A DNA stretch of 64,000 bases from Methylobacterium currus (GCF_003058325.1 NZ_CP028844.1:453001-517000), one strand, 5' to 3'; numbered from the stretch's first letter, positions 22,935 through 32,376 are shown. Translations and numbers: made by a program. Notes: generated from the sequence alone by a model not told the origin.

Positions 22935-24296
22935 TCACCCATAGGCCGCCAGTGCCCGCGTGTGGCCGGGCTCGGCCACCGGGATGCCGGCATCGGTGTA
23001 CTCGTTGAGCTTGTTGCGCAGGGTGCGGATCGAGATCCCGAGGATCTTGGCGGCGTGGGTGCGGTTGCCGAGGCAGTGGTCGAGGGTGTCGAGGATCAGG
23101 TCGCGCTCGACCTCGGCCAGCGAGCGGCCGACGAAGCCCCGGGTCGCCGCCTCGGCGGCCTGCACGGCGCGGGCGGCGGGGCTGGGGGCGGCCAGCGCCT
23201 CGCCGTCCGGCGAGCGGATCGCGTCGGCGTCGATCTCGGGGCCGCTCGCCAGCAGCACCGCCCGGTGCAGGGTGTTCTCCAGCTCGCGCACGTTGCCGGG
23301 CCAGGGGCTCTGGGCGACGAGGCGGCGCGCCTCGGCCGAGAGCGGCCGGGGCGCGATCCCGTTCGCCTCGGCGTATTTGCGCGCGAAGTGGCCGGCGAGT
23401 TCGAGGATGTCCGACGGGCGGTCGCGCAACGGCGGCAGGCGCAGATGCACCACGTTGAGGCGGTAGAGCAGGTCCTCGCGAAAGGTGCCCTTGCGCGCCT
23501 CCTCGGCGAGGTTGCGGTTCGAGGTAGCGAGGACCCGGATGTCGACCTTCACCGGCTGGGTGCCGCCGACCCGGTCGATCACCCGCTCCTGCAGGGCCCG
23601 GAGCAGCTTGGCCTGCAGCCGCACGTCCATCTCGGAGATCTCGTCGAGGAGCAGCGTGCCGCCATTGGCCTCCTCGAACCGGCCGATGCGCCGGGCCACC
23701 GCCCCGGTGAAGGCCCCCTTCTCGTGGCCGAACAGCTCGGATTCGAGCAGCGCGTCGGGAATCGCCGCGCAGTTCACGCTGACGAAAGGCTTGTTCGCCC
23801 GGTTCGACCGGGTGTGGACGTAGCGGGCCAGCACCTCCTTGCCGGTGCCGCTCTCGCCGGTGATCAGCACCGAGGCGTCGGAGCGCGCCACCTGCTCGGC
23901 GAGCTTGACCACCCGCTCCATCGAGGCGTCGCGCCACACGAAGGCGCGGGCATCCGCCGTCACCGCCTCCAGCACCGCCGCGATCAGCTCGGGGTCGGGC
24001 GGCAGCGGGATGTATTCCTTGGCTCCCGCCTGGATCGCCGCCACCGCCGCCTTGGCGTCGGTGCCGGTGCCGCAGGCGACGACCGGCGTGCGGATGCGCT
24101 CGTCGGTGAGCGCCGTGACCAGGGTGCGGATCGGCAGCGCCACGTCGACCATCACGAGGTCGGCGCCCTTGGCCCGCAGCGCGTTGAGGCCCTGCTCGAT
24201 CCCGTCGGCCTGGGTCACGGCGGCGCCGCGGCTCATCGCGATGCGGGACGCGGTGACGAGTTCGCCGTTGAGGCGTCCGATGATCAAGAGCCGCAT
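22935..24296 (-). CDS. flbD: Sigma-54-dependent flagellar regulator FlbD
   Basis: A 453-residue enhancer-binding protein of the Caulobacter FlbD type, which activates late and represses early flagellar promoters. The receiver-like domain starts [13 protein letters not shown] and has no acidic pair, as in FlbD, though Asp54 (MVDVAL) is kept. The AAA+ domain carries GESGTGKE (Walker A), [13 protein letters not shown] (sigma-54 contact loop) and GGTLLLDEI (Walker B). The C-terminal Fis-like HTH is [17 protein letters not shown]. The ATG at 24296, after ACGGAG at 8-base spacing, is preferred to a GTG at 24305. It ends the fliFGHN operon. Confidence 0.93.
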   Translation of the reverse strand: MRLLIIGRLNGELVTASRIAMSRGAAVTQADGIEQGLNALRAKGADLVMVDVALPIRTLVTALTDERIRTPVVACGTGTDAKAAVAAIQAGAKEYIPLPPDPELIAAVLEAVTADARAFVWRDASMERVVKLAEQVARSDASVLITGESGTGKEVLARYVHTRSNRANKPFVSVNCAAIPDALLESELFGHEKGAFTGAVARRIGRFEEANGGTLLLDEISEMDVRLQAKLLRALQERVIDRVGGTQPVKVDIRVLATSNRNLAEEARKGTFREDLLYRLNVVHLRLPPLRDRPSDILELAGHFARKYAEANGIAPRPLSAEARRLVAQSPWPGNVRELENTLHRAVLLASGPEIDADAIRSPDGEALAAPSPAARAVQAAEAATRGFVGRSLAEVERDLILDTLDHCLGNRTHAAKILGISIRTLRNKLNEYTDAGIPVAEPGHTRALAAYG

Positions 24297-24339
24297 GGCG
24301 GGCACTCCGTTGGGCGGTTCGGGGCGGCGGAGGCGGCGT

Positions 24340-24690
24340 TCAGCCGTCGACCTTGACGATCTCGGTCATCGTCACGCCGAGGCGCTCTTCCACCAGCACC
24401 ACCTCGCCGCGGGCGACGAGGCGGTTGTTGACGAAGATGTCGATCGCCTCGCCGACCTTGCGGTCGAGCTCCAGCACCGTGCCGGGGCCGAGGCGCAGAA
24501 GGTCGCCGATCGGCATCCGGGACGAGCCGAGCACCGCCGAGACCATCACCGGCACGTCGAAGACCTGTTCGAGATCGGAGGCCGACTTCGCCGCCACCGG
24601 CGCGTCGCGCATCCCGGCGGTCGCCGTCGTGTCGAAGGCGAGGTCCGCCTCGCTGAGCTGCGGCAGGCCGAGATCGTTGTCGGTGGACAT
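24340..24690 (-). CDS. fliN: Flagellar motor switch protein FliN
   Basis: A 116-residue C-ring protein. The SpoA/FliN domain covers about residues 38-113: DVPVMVSAVLGSSRMPIGDLLRLGPGTVLELDRKVGEAIDIFVNNRLVARGEVVLVEERLGVTMTEIV. It forms the base of the switch with FliG and FliM and binds the export factor FliH. GAGG precedes the ATG at 24690. It lies between fliH and flbD with gaps of 43-46 bases. The fliH-fliN gap holds an 8-A tract next to four T, unusual in such GC-rich DNA. Confidence 0.95.
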   Translation of the reverse strand: MSTDNDLGLPQLSEADLAFDTTATAGMRDAPVAAKSASDLEQVFDVPVMVSAVLGSSRMPIGDLLRLGPGTVLELDRKVGEAIDIFVNNRLVARGEVVLVEERLGVTMTEIVKVDG

Positions 24691-24736
24691 CGGGGTACCT
24701 CGTGAGGGAAGGAAAATTTTTTTTCAGGATGGGGCG

Positions 24737-25372
24737 TCAGGCGGTCGGGAGGGCGGAAAGCAGGGCGGCCTCGATCGCCGCGCGCTCGCGCACCACCCCG
24801 CCATCGGCCCACTCGATGCGGGCGTCGCCCGGCTCCATGCCGGGATCGCCGAGCACGATCAGGCGGCCCTCGTAGCCGCGCTCGCGGGCCAGCCGGGCGA
24901 CCTGGGCTTGCGTCTCCTCGACCAGGGCGTCGTGCACCCGGATCGCCAGGTGCGGCACGCCGCGCAGGTGCTGGAGCGCCCGCCCCGCGGCTTCCGCGAT
25001 CGCCGCCACCGGCTGGCTGTCGAGGGCGGCCCCGGCGATCTTGCGTCCGAGCGCCACGGCGAAGTCGAAGGCCTGGGCCTCGCGCTCGGCGTCGCGGGCA
25101 TCCGCACTCGCGATCATGCCGGCGGCGGACGCGGCCAGGCGGTTGAGGGCGTCGGCGAGGCGCGCCTGGACCTGGGCCTCGGCCTGGGCGCGGCCCTCCT
25201 GCAGGCCGCGGGCATAGGCCGCCGCCTCGGCTTCGGCCCGGGCGGCCGCCTCGGCCTCGGCCTCGGCCCGGCGGTGCGCCTCGATGTCGGGGGCGGGGGC
25301 CTCCTCCGGAGGCGGCTTGCCGACCGGCTGGCGAAAATCGGTATCGAACAGGAAGCGCTGGATCTGCGCCAT
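24737..25372 (-). CDS. fliH: Flagellar export apparatus protein FliH
   Basis: A 211-residue cytoplasmic regulator of the flagellar export ATPase. After a short N-terminus (MAQIQRFLFDTDF) comes an Ala/Glu-rich coiled coil (about 32-75, repeated AEAEAEAAARAEAEAA) and a C-terminal FliH/HrpE-type domain with HDALVEETQAQVARLARERGY and GDARIEWADGGVVRERAAIEAAL. It is the third gene of the fliFGHN-flbD operon, equivalent to Caulobacter flbE. Sequence conservation in this family is low, so position supports the call. Confidence 0.9.
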   Translation of the reverse strand: MAQIQRFLFDTDFRQPVGKPPPEEAPAPDIEAHRRAEAEAEAAARAEAEAAAYARGLQEGRAQAEAQVQARLADALNRLAASAAGMIASADARDAEREAQAFDFAVALGRKIAGAALDSQPVAAIAEAAGRALQHLRGVPHLAIRVHDALVEETQAQVARLARERGYEGRLIVLGDPGMEPGDARIEWADGGVVRERAAIEAALLSALPTA

Positions 25373-25418
25373 CAGGCTGTCCCCCTCGCAGCGGGCTCGA
25401 TCGTCTGGCAGGGGCGCA

Positions 25419-26468
25419 TCAATAGACCAGCTCTTCCTCGGCGCTGTTCTTGGCGATCATGATCTCGCCCTTCTCGGCCAGCTCCTTGGCGAGGTCGGTC
25501 ATCTTCGACTGGGCCTCGTCGACCTCCTTGAGGCGGATCGGCCCGAGCGAGTCCATGTCGTTCTGCATGTTCTTGACCGAGCGGCTCGACATGTTGGCGA
25601 AGAAGAACGCCCGGACCGGATCCGACGCGCCCTTGAGCGCGCGGGCCAGCACGTCGCGGTCGACGCTGCGCATCAGGGTCTGGACGCTGCCGGCGTCGAG
25701 CTTCATCAGGTCGTCGAAGGTGAACATCAGCTGGCGGATCTTCTTGGCCGAACCGCGGTTCGCCTGGTCGAGGGCGGTCAGGAACCGGATCTCGGTCTGC
25801 CGGTCGAAGGCGTTGAACACGTCGGCGAGCAGCTCGTGGGCGTCGCGCCGCGTGGTCTGGGCGATGGTCGAGACGAACTCGACCCGCAGGATCTCCTCGA
25901 TGTGGCGCAGGGCCTCCTTCTGCACCGTCTCCATCCTGAGCATCCGGTTCAGGACGTCGATGGCGAAGTCCTCCGGCAGGATGGTCAGGACCTTCGCGGC
26001 GTAGTCCGAGCGCACCCGCGACAGGATCACCGCGACGGTCTGCGGGTACTCGTTGCGCAGGAACGAGGCCAGGATCTCGGGATCGATCTGGGTCAGGCTG
26101 GCCCAGACCCGGCGGGTCGAGGCGCCCTTCACCTCCGCCATGATCACCGCGACCTGCTCGGGCGGGAAGATCTTCAGGAGCAGCGATTCGGTGCGCTCGA
26201 AGCTCGAGGTGATGCCGCCGCTCGACGAGAGCCGCGACACGAAGTCGACGATCAGGTGCTCGACCGCCTCCGCCTCGAGCGAGCCGAGCTGGACCATGGC
26301 GTGCGAGACCTTCTTGACCTCGTCCTCCTCCAGCATCCGCCAGATCTGGGCGCCGTCCTCCTCGCCGAGGAGCAGCAGGAGGGCGGCGGCGCGCTGGGTC
26401 CCGGGCATCTCGGCGAAGCTCAGGCCCGCAGCCGAGGAGCGGGAGACCGGCATCGAGGTCACGGCCAT
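25419..26468 (-). CDS. fliG: Flagellar motor switch protein FliG
   Basis: A 349-residue C-ring protein that turns stator torque into rotation. N-terminal domain: TQRAAALLLLLGEEDGAQIWRMLEE. The middle domain contains NEYPQTVAVILSRV, where the usual EHPQ motif reads EYPQ (residues 140-143). The C-terminal charged helix (VDRDVLARALKGASDPVRAFFFANMSSR) is intact, with the torque residues in MFTFDDLMKLD. It is second in the operon, about 90 bases after fliF. Confidence 0.96.
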   Translation of the reverse strand: MAVTSMPVSRSSAAGLSFAEMPGTQRAAALLLLLGEEDGAQIWRMLEEDEVKKVSHAMVQLGSLEAEAVEHLIVDFVSRLSSSGGITSSFERTESLLLKIFPPEQVAVIMAEVKGASTRRVWASLTQIDPEILASFLRNEYPQTVAVILSRVRSDYAAKVLTILPEDFAIDVLNRMLRMETVQKEALRHIEEILRVEFVSTIAQTTRRDAHELLADVFNAFDRQTEIRFLTALDQANRGSAKKIRQLMFTFDDLMKLDAGSVQTLMRSVDRDVLARALKGASDPVRAFFFANMSSRSVKNMQNDMDSLGPIRLKEVDEAQSKMTDLAKELAEKGEIMIAKNSAEEELVY

Positions 26469-26558
26469 GGCGTCAGCTTCTTTCAGGCGAAACGGGATCG
26501 TGGGCGAAACGGGATTTTCGGCGAAGCGGTCTTGGGAGGGTCGAGCGGACCGCGAGCC

Positions 26559-28211
26559 TCAGCGGTCGTTGATCCAGGTGCGCAGCACCTCGACCGTCTC
26601 GATCGGGTTCGACTTCACGATGTCGACGACGCGCTCGATGGTCTCGGCCTGGATCTTGCCGTTGATCTTGGCGAACTCGACGAGGCGCCGGGCCTCGTTG
26701 TCCGACGGCGCGAGCTCGGACGGGAGCGCGCTCGCCGTTCCGCCCTCCATCGCCATCACCAGCCCGGGTTCGGCGGAGAGGATCGAGACCGGGCCGAGCA
26801 CCGGGACCTCGGAGGCGACGATCTTCTGCACCAGCGGGCGCACCACCGTCATCAGGACCACGAGGCCGAGGAGGAAGAGCACCGACATCTCGGCCATCCG
26901 CAGCACGTCCTCCTTGGTCGGGTGCAGGAACGAGGCGAGAAGGCCCTGCTCCTGGATCTCCGGCACCGCGGGGGCGTCGGCGAAGCGCAGGTTCACCACC
27001 TCGACCTGGTCGCCCCGGGCCTTGTCGTAGCCGACGGCGGTGCGCACGAGCGCGGTGATGCGCTCCAGCTCCGGCGCCGGACGCGGCGCGTAGACCGGCT
27101 TGCCGTCCGGGCCCGCCGCGTAGGTGCCGTCGATCAGCACCGCCACCGACAGGCGCTTGACCCGGCCGCCCTCGCTCACCTCCGTGCGGGTGACCCGGGA
27201 GATCTCGTAGTTCGTGGTCTCCTCGTTCTTGTTCGAGGCCTCGCGCGGACCCTGGTTCTGCTGGCCCTGGTTGGCGCCCGGCAGCTCGTTGCCGACGGTG
27301 ACGCCGGTCTCGCTGTTCTGAGACTGCTGGTTCTCGTTGCGGGTCTGGGTCGAGCGCACCACCCGGCTCTCTGGATCGAAGGTCTCCGAACGGCTCTCGA
27401 TCCGGTTGGCGTCCAGTTCGGCCGAGACCTGGACCCGGGCCCGCCCCATTCCGACGATGCCGGCAACGATCTCCTCGACCTGCGCCCGCAGGCGCCGCTC
27501 GAGGCCGGTCTGGCGCTCGTCGAGGCCGATGCCTGCTTGAGCCTCCGCCCCGCGGGCCCCGTCGGCGAGCAGCCGCCCGCGCTCGTCGACGACCGAGATG
27601 CGCTCGGGCTTCAGGCCTTCGACCGCCGAAGCGACGAGGTGGCGCACTGCCCGGACCTGGCCCGGATCGAGGTCGCCGGCGAGGCGCACCACGATCGCGG
27701 CGCTCGGCGCCTCGCGGTCGCGGGAGAAGAGCCGCTTCTCGGGCAGGACGAGGTGGACGCGGGCTGCCTGGACCTGGCCGATCGCCCGGATCGAGCGGGC
27801 GAGCTCGCCTTCGAGCGCCCGTAGGTGATTGACGTTCTGGACGAAGCTCGTCGACGAGAAGGCATCGCCCTTGTCGAAGATCTCGTAGCCGACGCCGCCG
27901 GCGCTCGGCAGGCCCTTGGCGGCGAGATCCATGCGCAGGCGGGCGAGCTCGGCCCGGGGCGCCAGCACGGTCTGGCCGGCATCGCCCTTGGTCTCGTAGC
28001 GGATGCCCTTGGCTTCGAGGTCGCGCACGACCGCGCCGGCATCCTGCACCGACAGGTCGGTGTAGAGCACGGCCATCTCGGGTCGCGAGACCCGGAGGAT
28101 AACGAAGGCGAAGAAACCGATGAGCGCGAGGGTGATGGCACCCATCGCGGCGAGCCGCGCGGGCCCCAGCTTCGCCACCAGATCGAGGACCGGCTTCACG
28201 ACGTCATGCAC
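26559..28211 (-). CDS. fliF: Flagellar MS-ring protein FliF
   Basis: Membrane ring protein that nucleates the basal body and export gate. TM1 is near residues 20-42 (LAAMGAITLALIGFFAFVIL). The ring-building motif domain has VLYTDLSVQDAGAVVRDLEAKGI and GYEIFDKGDAFSSTSFVQNVNHLRALEGELARSI. A Gln/Asn-rich linker follows, then TM2 (MSVLFLLGLVVLMTVVRPLV) and the FliG-binding tail ending in VLRTWINDR. A GTG at 28211 is preferred to an upstream in-frame start at 28286, since family homology begins at VHDVVKPVLD and the longer start would overlap the CtrA-like box. That gives 550 residues. Confidence 0.93.
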   Translation of the reverse strand: MHDVVKPVLDLVAKLGPARLAAMGAITLALIGFFAFVILRVSRPEMAVLYTDLSVQDAGAVVRDLEAKGIRYETKGDAGQTVLAPRAELARLRMDLAAKGLPSAGGVGYEIFDKGDAFSSTSFVQNVNHLRALEGELARSIRAIGQVQAARVHLVLPEKRLFSRDREAPSAAIVVRLAGDLDPGQVRAVRHLVASAVEGLKPERISVVDERGRLLADGARGAEAQAGIGLDERQTGLERRLRAQVEEIVAGIVGMGRARVQVSAELDANRIESRSETFDPESRVVRSTQTRNENQQSQNSETGVTVGNELPGANQGQQNQGPREASNKNEETTNYEISRVTRTEVSEGGRVKRLSVAVLIDGTYAAGPDGKPVYAPRPAPELERITALVRTAVGYDKARGDQVEVVNLRFADAPAVPEIQEQGLLASFLHPTKEDVLRMAEMSVLFLLGLVVLMTVVRPLVQKIVASEVPVLGPVSILSAEPGLVMAMEGGTASALPSELAPSDNEARRLVEFAKINGKIQAETIERVVDIVKSNPIETVEVLRTWINDR

Positions 28212-28261
28212 CCGCCAACCAGGGCCACGGCGGCCCCAGGGCAAAATTTGCCGAGTCGTGG

Positions 28262-28276
28262 TTATGACTTGGTTAA
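28262..28276 (-). promoter_or_regulatory. CtrA-like box upstream of fliF
   Basis: Minus strand reads TTAA-CCAAGTC-ATAA, one mismatch from TTAA-N7-TTAA, about 50 bases upstream of the fliF GTG. In Caulobacter the fliF operon is a class II operon controlled by CtrA, so position and gene agree. Confidence 0.55.
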
Positions 28277-28397
28277 CAGGCCGCAACGAGACGCGCGCAG
28301 GCCCGGCACAATCGCGGCTTCAGGGCGAAGCCGGATGTCCCGGGCCGTGACGTCCCAGGGTCAGCAGGCGGATATCCGAGGTCGGGACCGGCACACG

Positions 28398-28465
28398 TCT
28401 TCCCCTCTCCCCGCAGGCGGAAAGAAAGGAAGTCCTGCGTCACGTCCCTGCTCGGACAGTCCTGC
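28398..28465 (-). repeat. Dispersed intergenic repeat, copy 3 of 3
   Basis: On the minus strand, GCAGGACTGTCCGAGCAGGG (28446-28465) is followed after about 22 bases by a TTCCTTTCTTTCCGC / GCGGGGAGAGGGGAAG palindrome. The layout (core, spacer, pyrimidine-purine palindrome) is that of copy 1 at 10551. It lies downstream of sciP. Confidence 0.6.
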
Positions 28466-28496
28466 CAGGGCCCGGTTCAGGGCACCGACGATGACC

Positions 28497-28772
28497 TCAT
28501 TGCCTGTAGTGCTGGATCCGAGTCGTGCGCAGGCCGGCGAGGCCATGCTGCTCGATCGAGTACTGCCAGCTCAGGAATTCCTCGGTGGTCAGCGTGTAAC
28601 GCTGGCACGCTTCCTCGAGGCTCAGGAGGCCGCCGCGGACCGCGGCCACCACTTCGGCCTTGCGCCGGATCACCCATCGGCGGGTATCGGTCGGGGGGAG
28701 GTCCGCGATGGTCAGCGGACTTCCGTCTGGCCCGATGACGTACTTCACCCTCGGGCGATGCGGTTCGGTCAT
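28497..28772 (-). CDS. sciP: CtrA-inhibitory protein SciP (DUF1153)
   Basis: A 91-residue DUF1153 protein. In Caulobacter, SciP binds CtrA and blocks its recruitment of RNA polymerase, shaping the cell cycle of flagellar gene expression. The core (RVKYVIGPDGSPLTIADLPP, RWVIRRKAEVVAAVRGGLLSLEEACQRYTLTTEEFLSWQ) carries the helix-turn-helix. The ATG at 28772 gives the usual family size, and a longer frame to 28904 runs through the CtrA-like box and lacks homology. It sits between the fliF and fliK-flgD units. Confidence 0.92.
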   Translation of the reverse strand: MTEPHRPRVKYVIGPDGSPLTIADLPPTDTRRWVIRRKAEVVAAVRGGLLSLEEACQRYTLTTEEFLSWQYSIEQHGLAGLRTTRIQHYRQ

Positions 28773-28824
28773 GATACGCTCTACACTCGACTGACCTGTC
28801 GAGACCGACGCTAGGCACCCGCGC

Positions 28825-28839
28825 TTAAGATTGGTTGAA
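28825..28839 (-). promoter_or_regulatory. CtrA-like box upstream of sciP
   Basis: Minus strand reads TTCA-ACCAATC-TTAA, one mismatch from TTAA-N7-TTAA. It is about 53 bases upstream of the sciP start, nearly the same distance as the box before fliF, and the spacer is similar in sequence. Confidence 0.5.
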
Positions 28840-28884
28840 TCATTTCCCTCGCATGTGATTCGTAATCCACAGCAATCCACCGAA

Positions 28885-29565
28885 TCAGTTGCCGCCGGTT
28901 CCACCGATCGCCTCGACGCTGCTCAGGGCCACGGTGCGGTCGCCGATGGTCAGGACCGGTTCGGCGCCGGTGACGTCGACGCTGGTGATCGCCCCGCTGA
29001 TCTTGGTGTCGACGCTGACATTCGATCCGGTGGCGTCGAGGGCCTGGACCTTCAGGGTGTATTTCCCGTCCGCGGCGAGCTGCCCGGTCGAGCTGCGCCC
29101 GTCCCAGGTGAAGCTCTGGCTGCCGGCGGGAAGCGCCTTGGTCTGGGTGGCGACGACGTTGCCCTTGGCGTCGGTGATGGTCATCACCGCCTTGGCGGCG
29201 GCCCGGGCGGGGGTGAGCGTCCAGGTCGCAGCGCCCTCGGCGAGCGTGGTCGTGGCGCCGTCCGCCGTCACCGTCTTGCCGATCAGGCCCGAGGCGTTCG
29301 CCGCCGCGGAGGCCTTGCTGGCGGTGATCAGGCTGCCGAGCTGGTCGTTGGTCTTGAGCTGCTGCTCGACCGAGGCGAACTGCACCAGCTGCTGGGTGAA
29401 CTGATTGGTGTCGAGGGGATCGAGCGGGTTCTGGTTCTGCAGCTGCGTCGTCAGCAGGGTCAGGAACTGGTTGAAGTTCCCGGCGATCGTGCTGGCGTCG
29501 CTTCCGGTCTTGGTGCCGGTGCTCGGGCTGGAGAGACTGGTCAGGCTGCTGATGCCGGCGGTCAT
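28885..29565 (-). CDS. flgD: Flagellar hook assembly protein FlgD
   Basis: A 226-residue hook-cap protein that directs polymerisation of the hook. The conserved N-terminal export and capping block is FNQFLTLLTTQLQNQNPLDPLD, then NQFTQQLVQFASVEQQLKTN. The C-terminal part has the Ig-like FlgD fold (SFTWDGRSSTGQLAADGKYTLKVQALD). GAGG lies six bases before the ATG at 29565. It follows fliK by 38 bases, so the two are likely cotranscribed. Confidence 0.94.
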   Translation of the reverse strand: MTAGISSLTSLSSPSTGTKTGSDASTIAGNFNQFLTLLTTQLQNQNPLDPLDTNQFTQQLVQFASVEQQLKTNDQLGSLITASKASAAANASGLIGKTVTADGATTTLAEGAATWTLTPARAAAKAVMTITDAKGNVVATQTKALPAGSQSFTWDGRSSTGQLAADGKYTLKVQALDATGSNVSVDTKISGAITSVDVTGAEPVLTIGDRTVALSSVEAIGGTGGN

Positions 29566-29603
29566 CGGGGCCTCGCGGGTTCGGGGGTCATCGGGGATCG
29601 TCG

Positions 29604-30917
29604 CTAGATTCGAAGGTCGAGGCCGAGGCGCTGGCCGAGGCTGCGCAGCGGCGGCAGGGCTTGCGCCTCGGCCTCCGTCGCGCTGGACACGGCGCGGTCG
29701 GAGCCTTGCCGGTCGGAGCCTTGCCGGTCGGAGCCTTGCGGCCGGCCGGCCTGGTCGTGCTGCGGGTTCTGGCCGCTGCCGTCGCGCAGGGAGAAGGTGA
29801 GGCCGGCCTCGCCGGGATCGAGCCCGGCCTGGGAGAGCGCCTGCTGCAGGCTGCCGGCATCGCGCTGGAGCAGCGCCAGGGTCTCGGGCCGCTCCACCAC
29901 GAGATGCGCCTTCACGGCGCCGTGCTGCCGGTCGATGTCGAGGCGGACGTCGATGCGCCCGAGCTCGTAGGGGTCGAGGCGGATCTCGAAGCGGTTGCTG
30001 CCTGCGAGCGCCCGCATCCCGATCGTGATCGGCACGGCGCTCAGGGGGGCCTGGACCGAGACCGGAGGGCGGGCCTCGGCCGGCACGGACGTCGCGGCCT
30101 CGGCACTCTTCATCTGCGGCGCCGGCGCCGAGGGGTCGGGCGCCGGAAGGCCGTCGGGCGCCGGAACCGCGCTGCCTTCGGTCGCGTCCTTCGGATCGCC
30201 CGCCCGGGCCGAGGCCTCGGCGACGAGCGCGGCGATCCGCGGATCGGCGCGCGTCGGCGCCGGCTGGATTGCGGCGCCGCCCGCCTCCTGATCGACCGGC
30301 ACCGCGCCGGCCGCCGCGCCCGTGCCCGACGCCGGGGCCGTCGTGACCGGGGCCGCCGGGATCGTCGCGGCGCTGGCGTCCGGGGCGTCGGCGGGATCGC
30401 CCTCCATCTCGGGCTCGTCGTCGGGAGCGGTCTCGTCGGACGCGGCGGCGCGGGCCGCTTCGGCCTGCGCCGCCTCGGGCATCGCCGCGGGGAGCTTCGC
30501 ACCGGTCGCGGCACCCGGCTTCGCCGCGGTGGCGATCCTCACCCTTTCATCCGCCGCGTCCCTGGCGACCTTGTCCTTGGCAATCTTGTCCTTGTCGGCC
30601 CTGTCCTTGGCGACCGCGTCCTTGCGGCGCGCGGTGGTCTCGGCCGCGTCGTCGGCGCGGTCGCGGCGGGACCGGGCCTCGGAGGCGGCGTCGGCCCGCC
30701 TCGCCTCGGCCTGCTTCGTCTCGAGGCGCCTCGGATCGGCCAGCGTCGTCGGCGACCCGGGCCGTGCCGGGGCATCGGTCTCCCGGTCGGGCAGGCGGGC
30801 AGTCCGCGCGGCCTCGCGATAATCCGGGCGAAACCGCTCCTGCGCGACGGCCCTTGCCGGCCGGACCGGCTCGCGCCCCGCCATCCGTCCCCCGTCACCC
30901 GCTCCGCTGATCTGCAT
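29604..30917 (-). CDS. fliK: Flagellar hook-length control protein FliK
   Basis: A 437-residue secreted ruler protein. The N-terminal two thirds are a low-complexity Ala/Pro/Asp-rich region. The C-terminal FliK domain (about 300-385) has [64 protein letters not shown], with the typical L-x-P-x-x-LG-x-I-x-V core. Three tandem QGSDR pentapeptides follow. It is upstream of flgD on the same strand and divergent from mnmA. Confidence 0.88.
   Translation of the reverse strand: MQISGAGDGGRMAGREPVRPARAVAQERFRPDYREAARTARLPDRETDAPARPGSPTTLADPRRLETKQAEARRADAASEARSRRDRADDAAETTARRKDAVAKDRADKDKIAKDKVARDAADERVRIATAAKPGAATGAKLPAAMPEAAQAEAARAAASDETAPDDEPEMEGDPADAPDASAATIPAAPVTTAPASGTGAAAGAVPVDQEAGGAAIQPAPTRADPRIAALVAEASARAGDPKDATEGSAVPAPDGLPAPDPSAPAPQMKSAEAATSVPAEARPPVSVQAPLSAVPITIGMRALAGSNRFEIRLDPYELGRIDVRLDIDRQHGAVKAHLVVERPETLALLQRDAGSLQQALSQAGLDPGEAGLTFSLRDGSGQNPQHDQAGRPQGSDRQGSDRQGSDRAVSSATEAEAQALPPLRSLGQRLGLDLRI
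29696..29740 (-). repeat. Triple 15-bp tandem repeat inside fliK
   Basis: Three head-to-tail copies of GGTCGGAGCCTTGCC, the last with one change, encode QGSDR three times near the fliK C-terminus. Being a multiple of three, changes in copy number keep the frame. Confidence 0.85.
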
Positions 30918-31180
30918 CGGCGACCTCCTGGGTTCCGGCAGAGCAAGCCTCCTGCCAGCCGGGCAGGCGACACAAATTGTTGATCTGGCGAGATGATTTT
31001 TACGAGCCGGCCGGCCGTCCGGGGCCGTCCGGTCGAAATCTGCCGGGAGCCCGGCAAGAACTTCCCTGCGGGCCGCGCGTCGCCCCGCCCTGGCAGAATG
31101 CCGGTCGGATCGCTATAGACTCCGCGAGCGGTGCCGGAGGTCGGCCTCCGGGAGCCGCGCATGTCACGCCTCGCACGGTC

Positions 31181-32329
31181 ATGAACTCGCTCGATCTGCA
31201 CAAGGCCCCGGAGGACACACGCGTCGTAGTGGCGATGTCCGGGGGCGTCGATTCCTCGGTCGTCGCCGCGCTCCTGAAGCGCGACGGCTACGACGTGGTC
31301 GGGATCACGCTGCAGCTCTACGATCACGGCGCAGCCACCCATCGCCGCGGCGCCTGCTGCGCCGGCCAGGACATCCACGATGCCCGCCGCGCCGCGGAGA
31401 CGATCGGCATCCCGCATTACGTGCTCGACTACGAGGACCGGTTCCGCGAGGCGGTGATCGACCGCTTCGCCGACAGCTACCTCCAGGGCGAGACGCCGAT
31501 CCCCTGCGTCGAGTGCAACCGCTCGATCAAGTTCCGCGACCTGCTCACGACCGCCCAGGATCTCGGCGCCGACGTGCTGGCGACCGGCCACTACGTCGCG
31601 AGCCGGGCGCTGCCGGGCGGCGGCCGGGCGCTCCACCGCGCCCTCGATCCCGCCCGGGACCAGAGCTACTTCCTGTACGCCACCACGCCTCGGCAGCTCG
31701 ACCTCCTGCGCTTTCCCCTGGGCGAGCGGCCGAAGGACGAGACCCGGGCGCTCGCCAAGGCGTTCGGCCTCTCGGTCGCCGACAAGCCCGACAGCCAGGA
31801 CATCTGCTTCGTGCCGCAGGGGCGCTACCAGGACGTGATCGCGCGGCTGCGTCCCGACGCGGTACGCCCGGGCGAGATCGTCCATCTCGACGGGCGGCGG
31901 CTCGGCCGCCACGACGGCATCATCGGCTTCACGGTCGGCCAGCGCCGCGGCCTCAACGTGGCGGCGGGCGAGCCGCTCTACGTCGTGCGCCTCGAGCCCG
32001 GCGAAGCCCGGGTGGTGGTCGGCCCGCGCGAGGCGCTCGCCACCTCGGTCATCCGCCTCGCCGATCCGAACTGGCTCGGCGACGCACCCCTTTCGGCGTC
32101 CCGCAACCTGCCCGTCGCCGTGCGGGTGCGCTCGACCCGCGAGCCCCGCCCCGCCCACCTCACCTGGAACCCGGACACGGATTCCGTCGAGATCACGCTG
32201 GCGACCCCCGAGGACGGGGTGTCGCCGGGCCAGGCCTGCGTCATCTACGCGGATGACGGGCCCCGCGCGCGGGTCCTCGGCGGCGGCACCATCCGGCGGG
32301 TCGAGACCGAGCGCCTGGCGGCAGCCTGA
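31181..32329 (+). CDS. mnmA: tRNA-specific 2-thiouridylase MnmA
   Basis: Catalyses 2-thiolation of U34 in tRNAs for Lys, Glu and Gln using sulfur from a cysteine desulfurase relay. The PP-loop [16 protein letters not shown] is near residues 17-32, and the tRNA-binding [14 protein letters not shown] and the catalytic [11 protein letters not shown] are present with their cysteines, then FTVGQRRGL. At 382 residues it is family length. The ATG at 31181 matches the family start, although no good ribosome site is visible; the longer frame extends into fliK promoter sequence without homology. Confidence 0.95.
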   Translation: MNSLDLHKAPEDTRVVVAMSGGVDSSVVAALLKRDGYDVVGITLQLYDHGAATHRRGACCAGQDIHDARRAAETIGIPHYVLDYEDRFREAVIDRFADSYLQGETPIPCVECNRSIKFRDLLTTAQDLGADVLATGHYVASRALPGGGRALHRALDPARDQSYFLYATTPRQLDLLRFPLGERPKDETRALAKAFGLSVADKPDSQDICFVPQGRYQDVIARLRPDAVRPGEIVHLDGRRLGRHDGIIGFTVGQRRGLNVAAGEPLYVVRLEPGEARVVVGPREALATSVIRLADPNWLGDAPLSASRNLPVAVRVRSTREPRPAHLTWNPDTDSVEITLATPEDGVSPGQACVIYADDGPRARVLGGGTIRRVETERLAAA

Positions 32330-32346
32330 CCCGACCCCAGCCGATG

Positions 32347-32376
32347 CGATTTCCCGAAGATTTCCTCCGGAAATCG
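32347..32376 (+). terminator. Hairpin after mnmA
   Basis: CGATTTCC (32347-32354) pairs with GGAAATCG (32369-32376) around a 14-base loop. There is no T-run. It may be a weak terminator between mnmA and the methyltransferase. Confidence 0.35.

Noticed and set aside
20380..24356. Long plus-strand frames over the chemoreceptor and flbD genes
   Set aside because: Codon shadows in GC-rich DNA. The minus-strand products have full-length, well-known families.
24711..24726. The A8/T4 tract between fliH and fliN as a phase-variation switch
   Set aside because: It lies between genes, not in a coding frame, so slippage would not switch a protein off. It might affect transcription slightly, but there is no evidence.
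28212..28330. Possible sigma-54 promoter upstream of fliF
   Set aside because: A TTGC-like -12 element is visible, but no GG lies at the required 10-base spacing. The CtrA-like box is the better supported signal.
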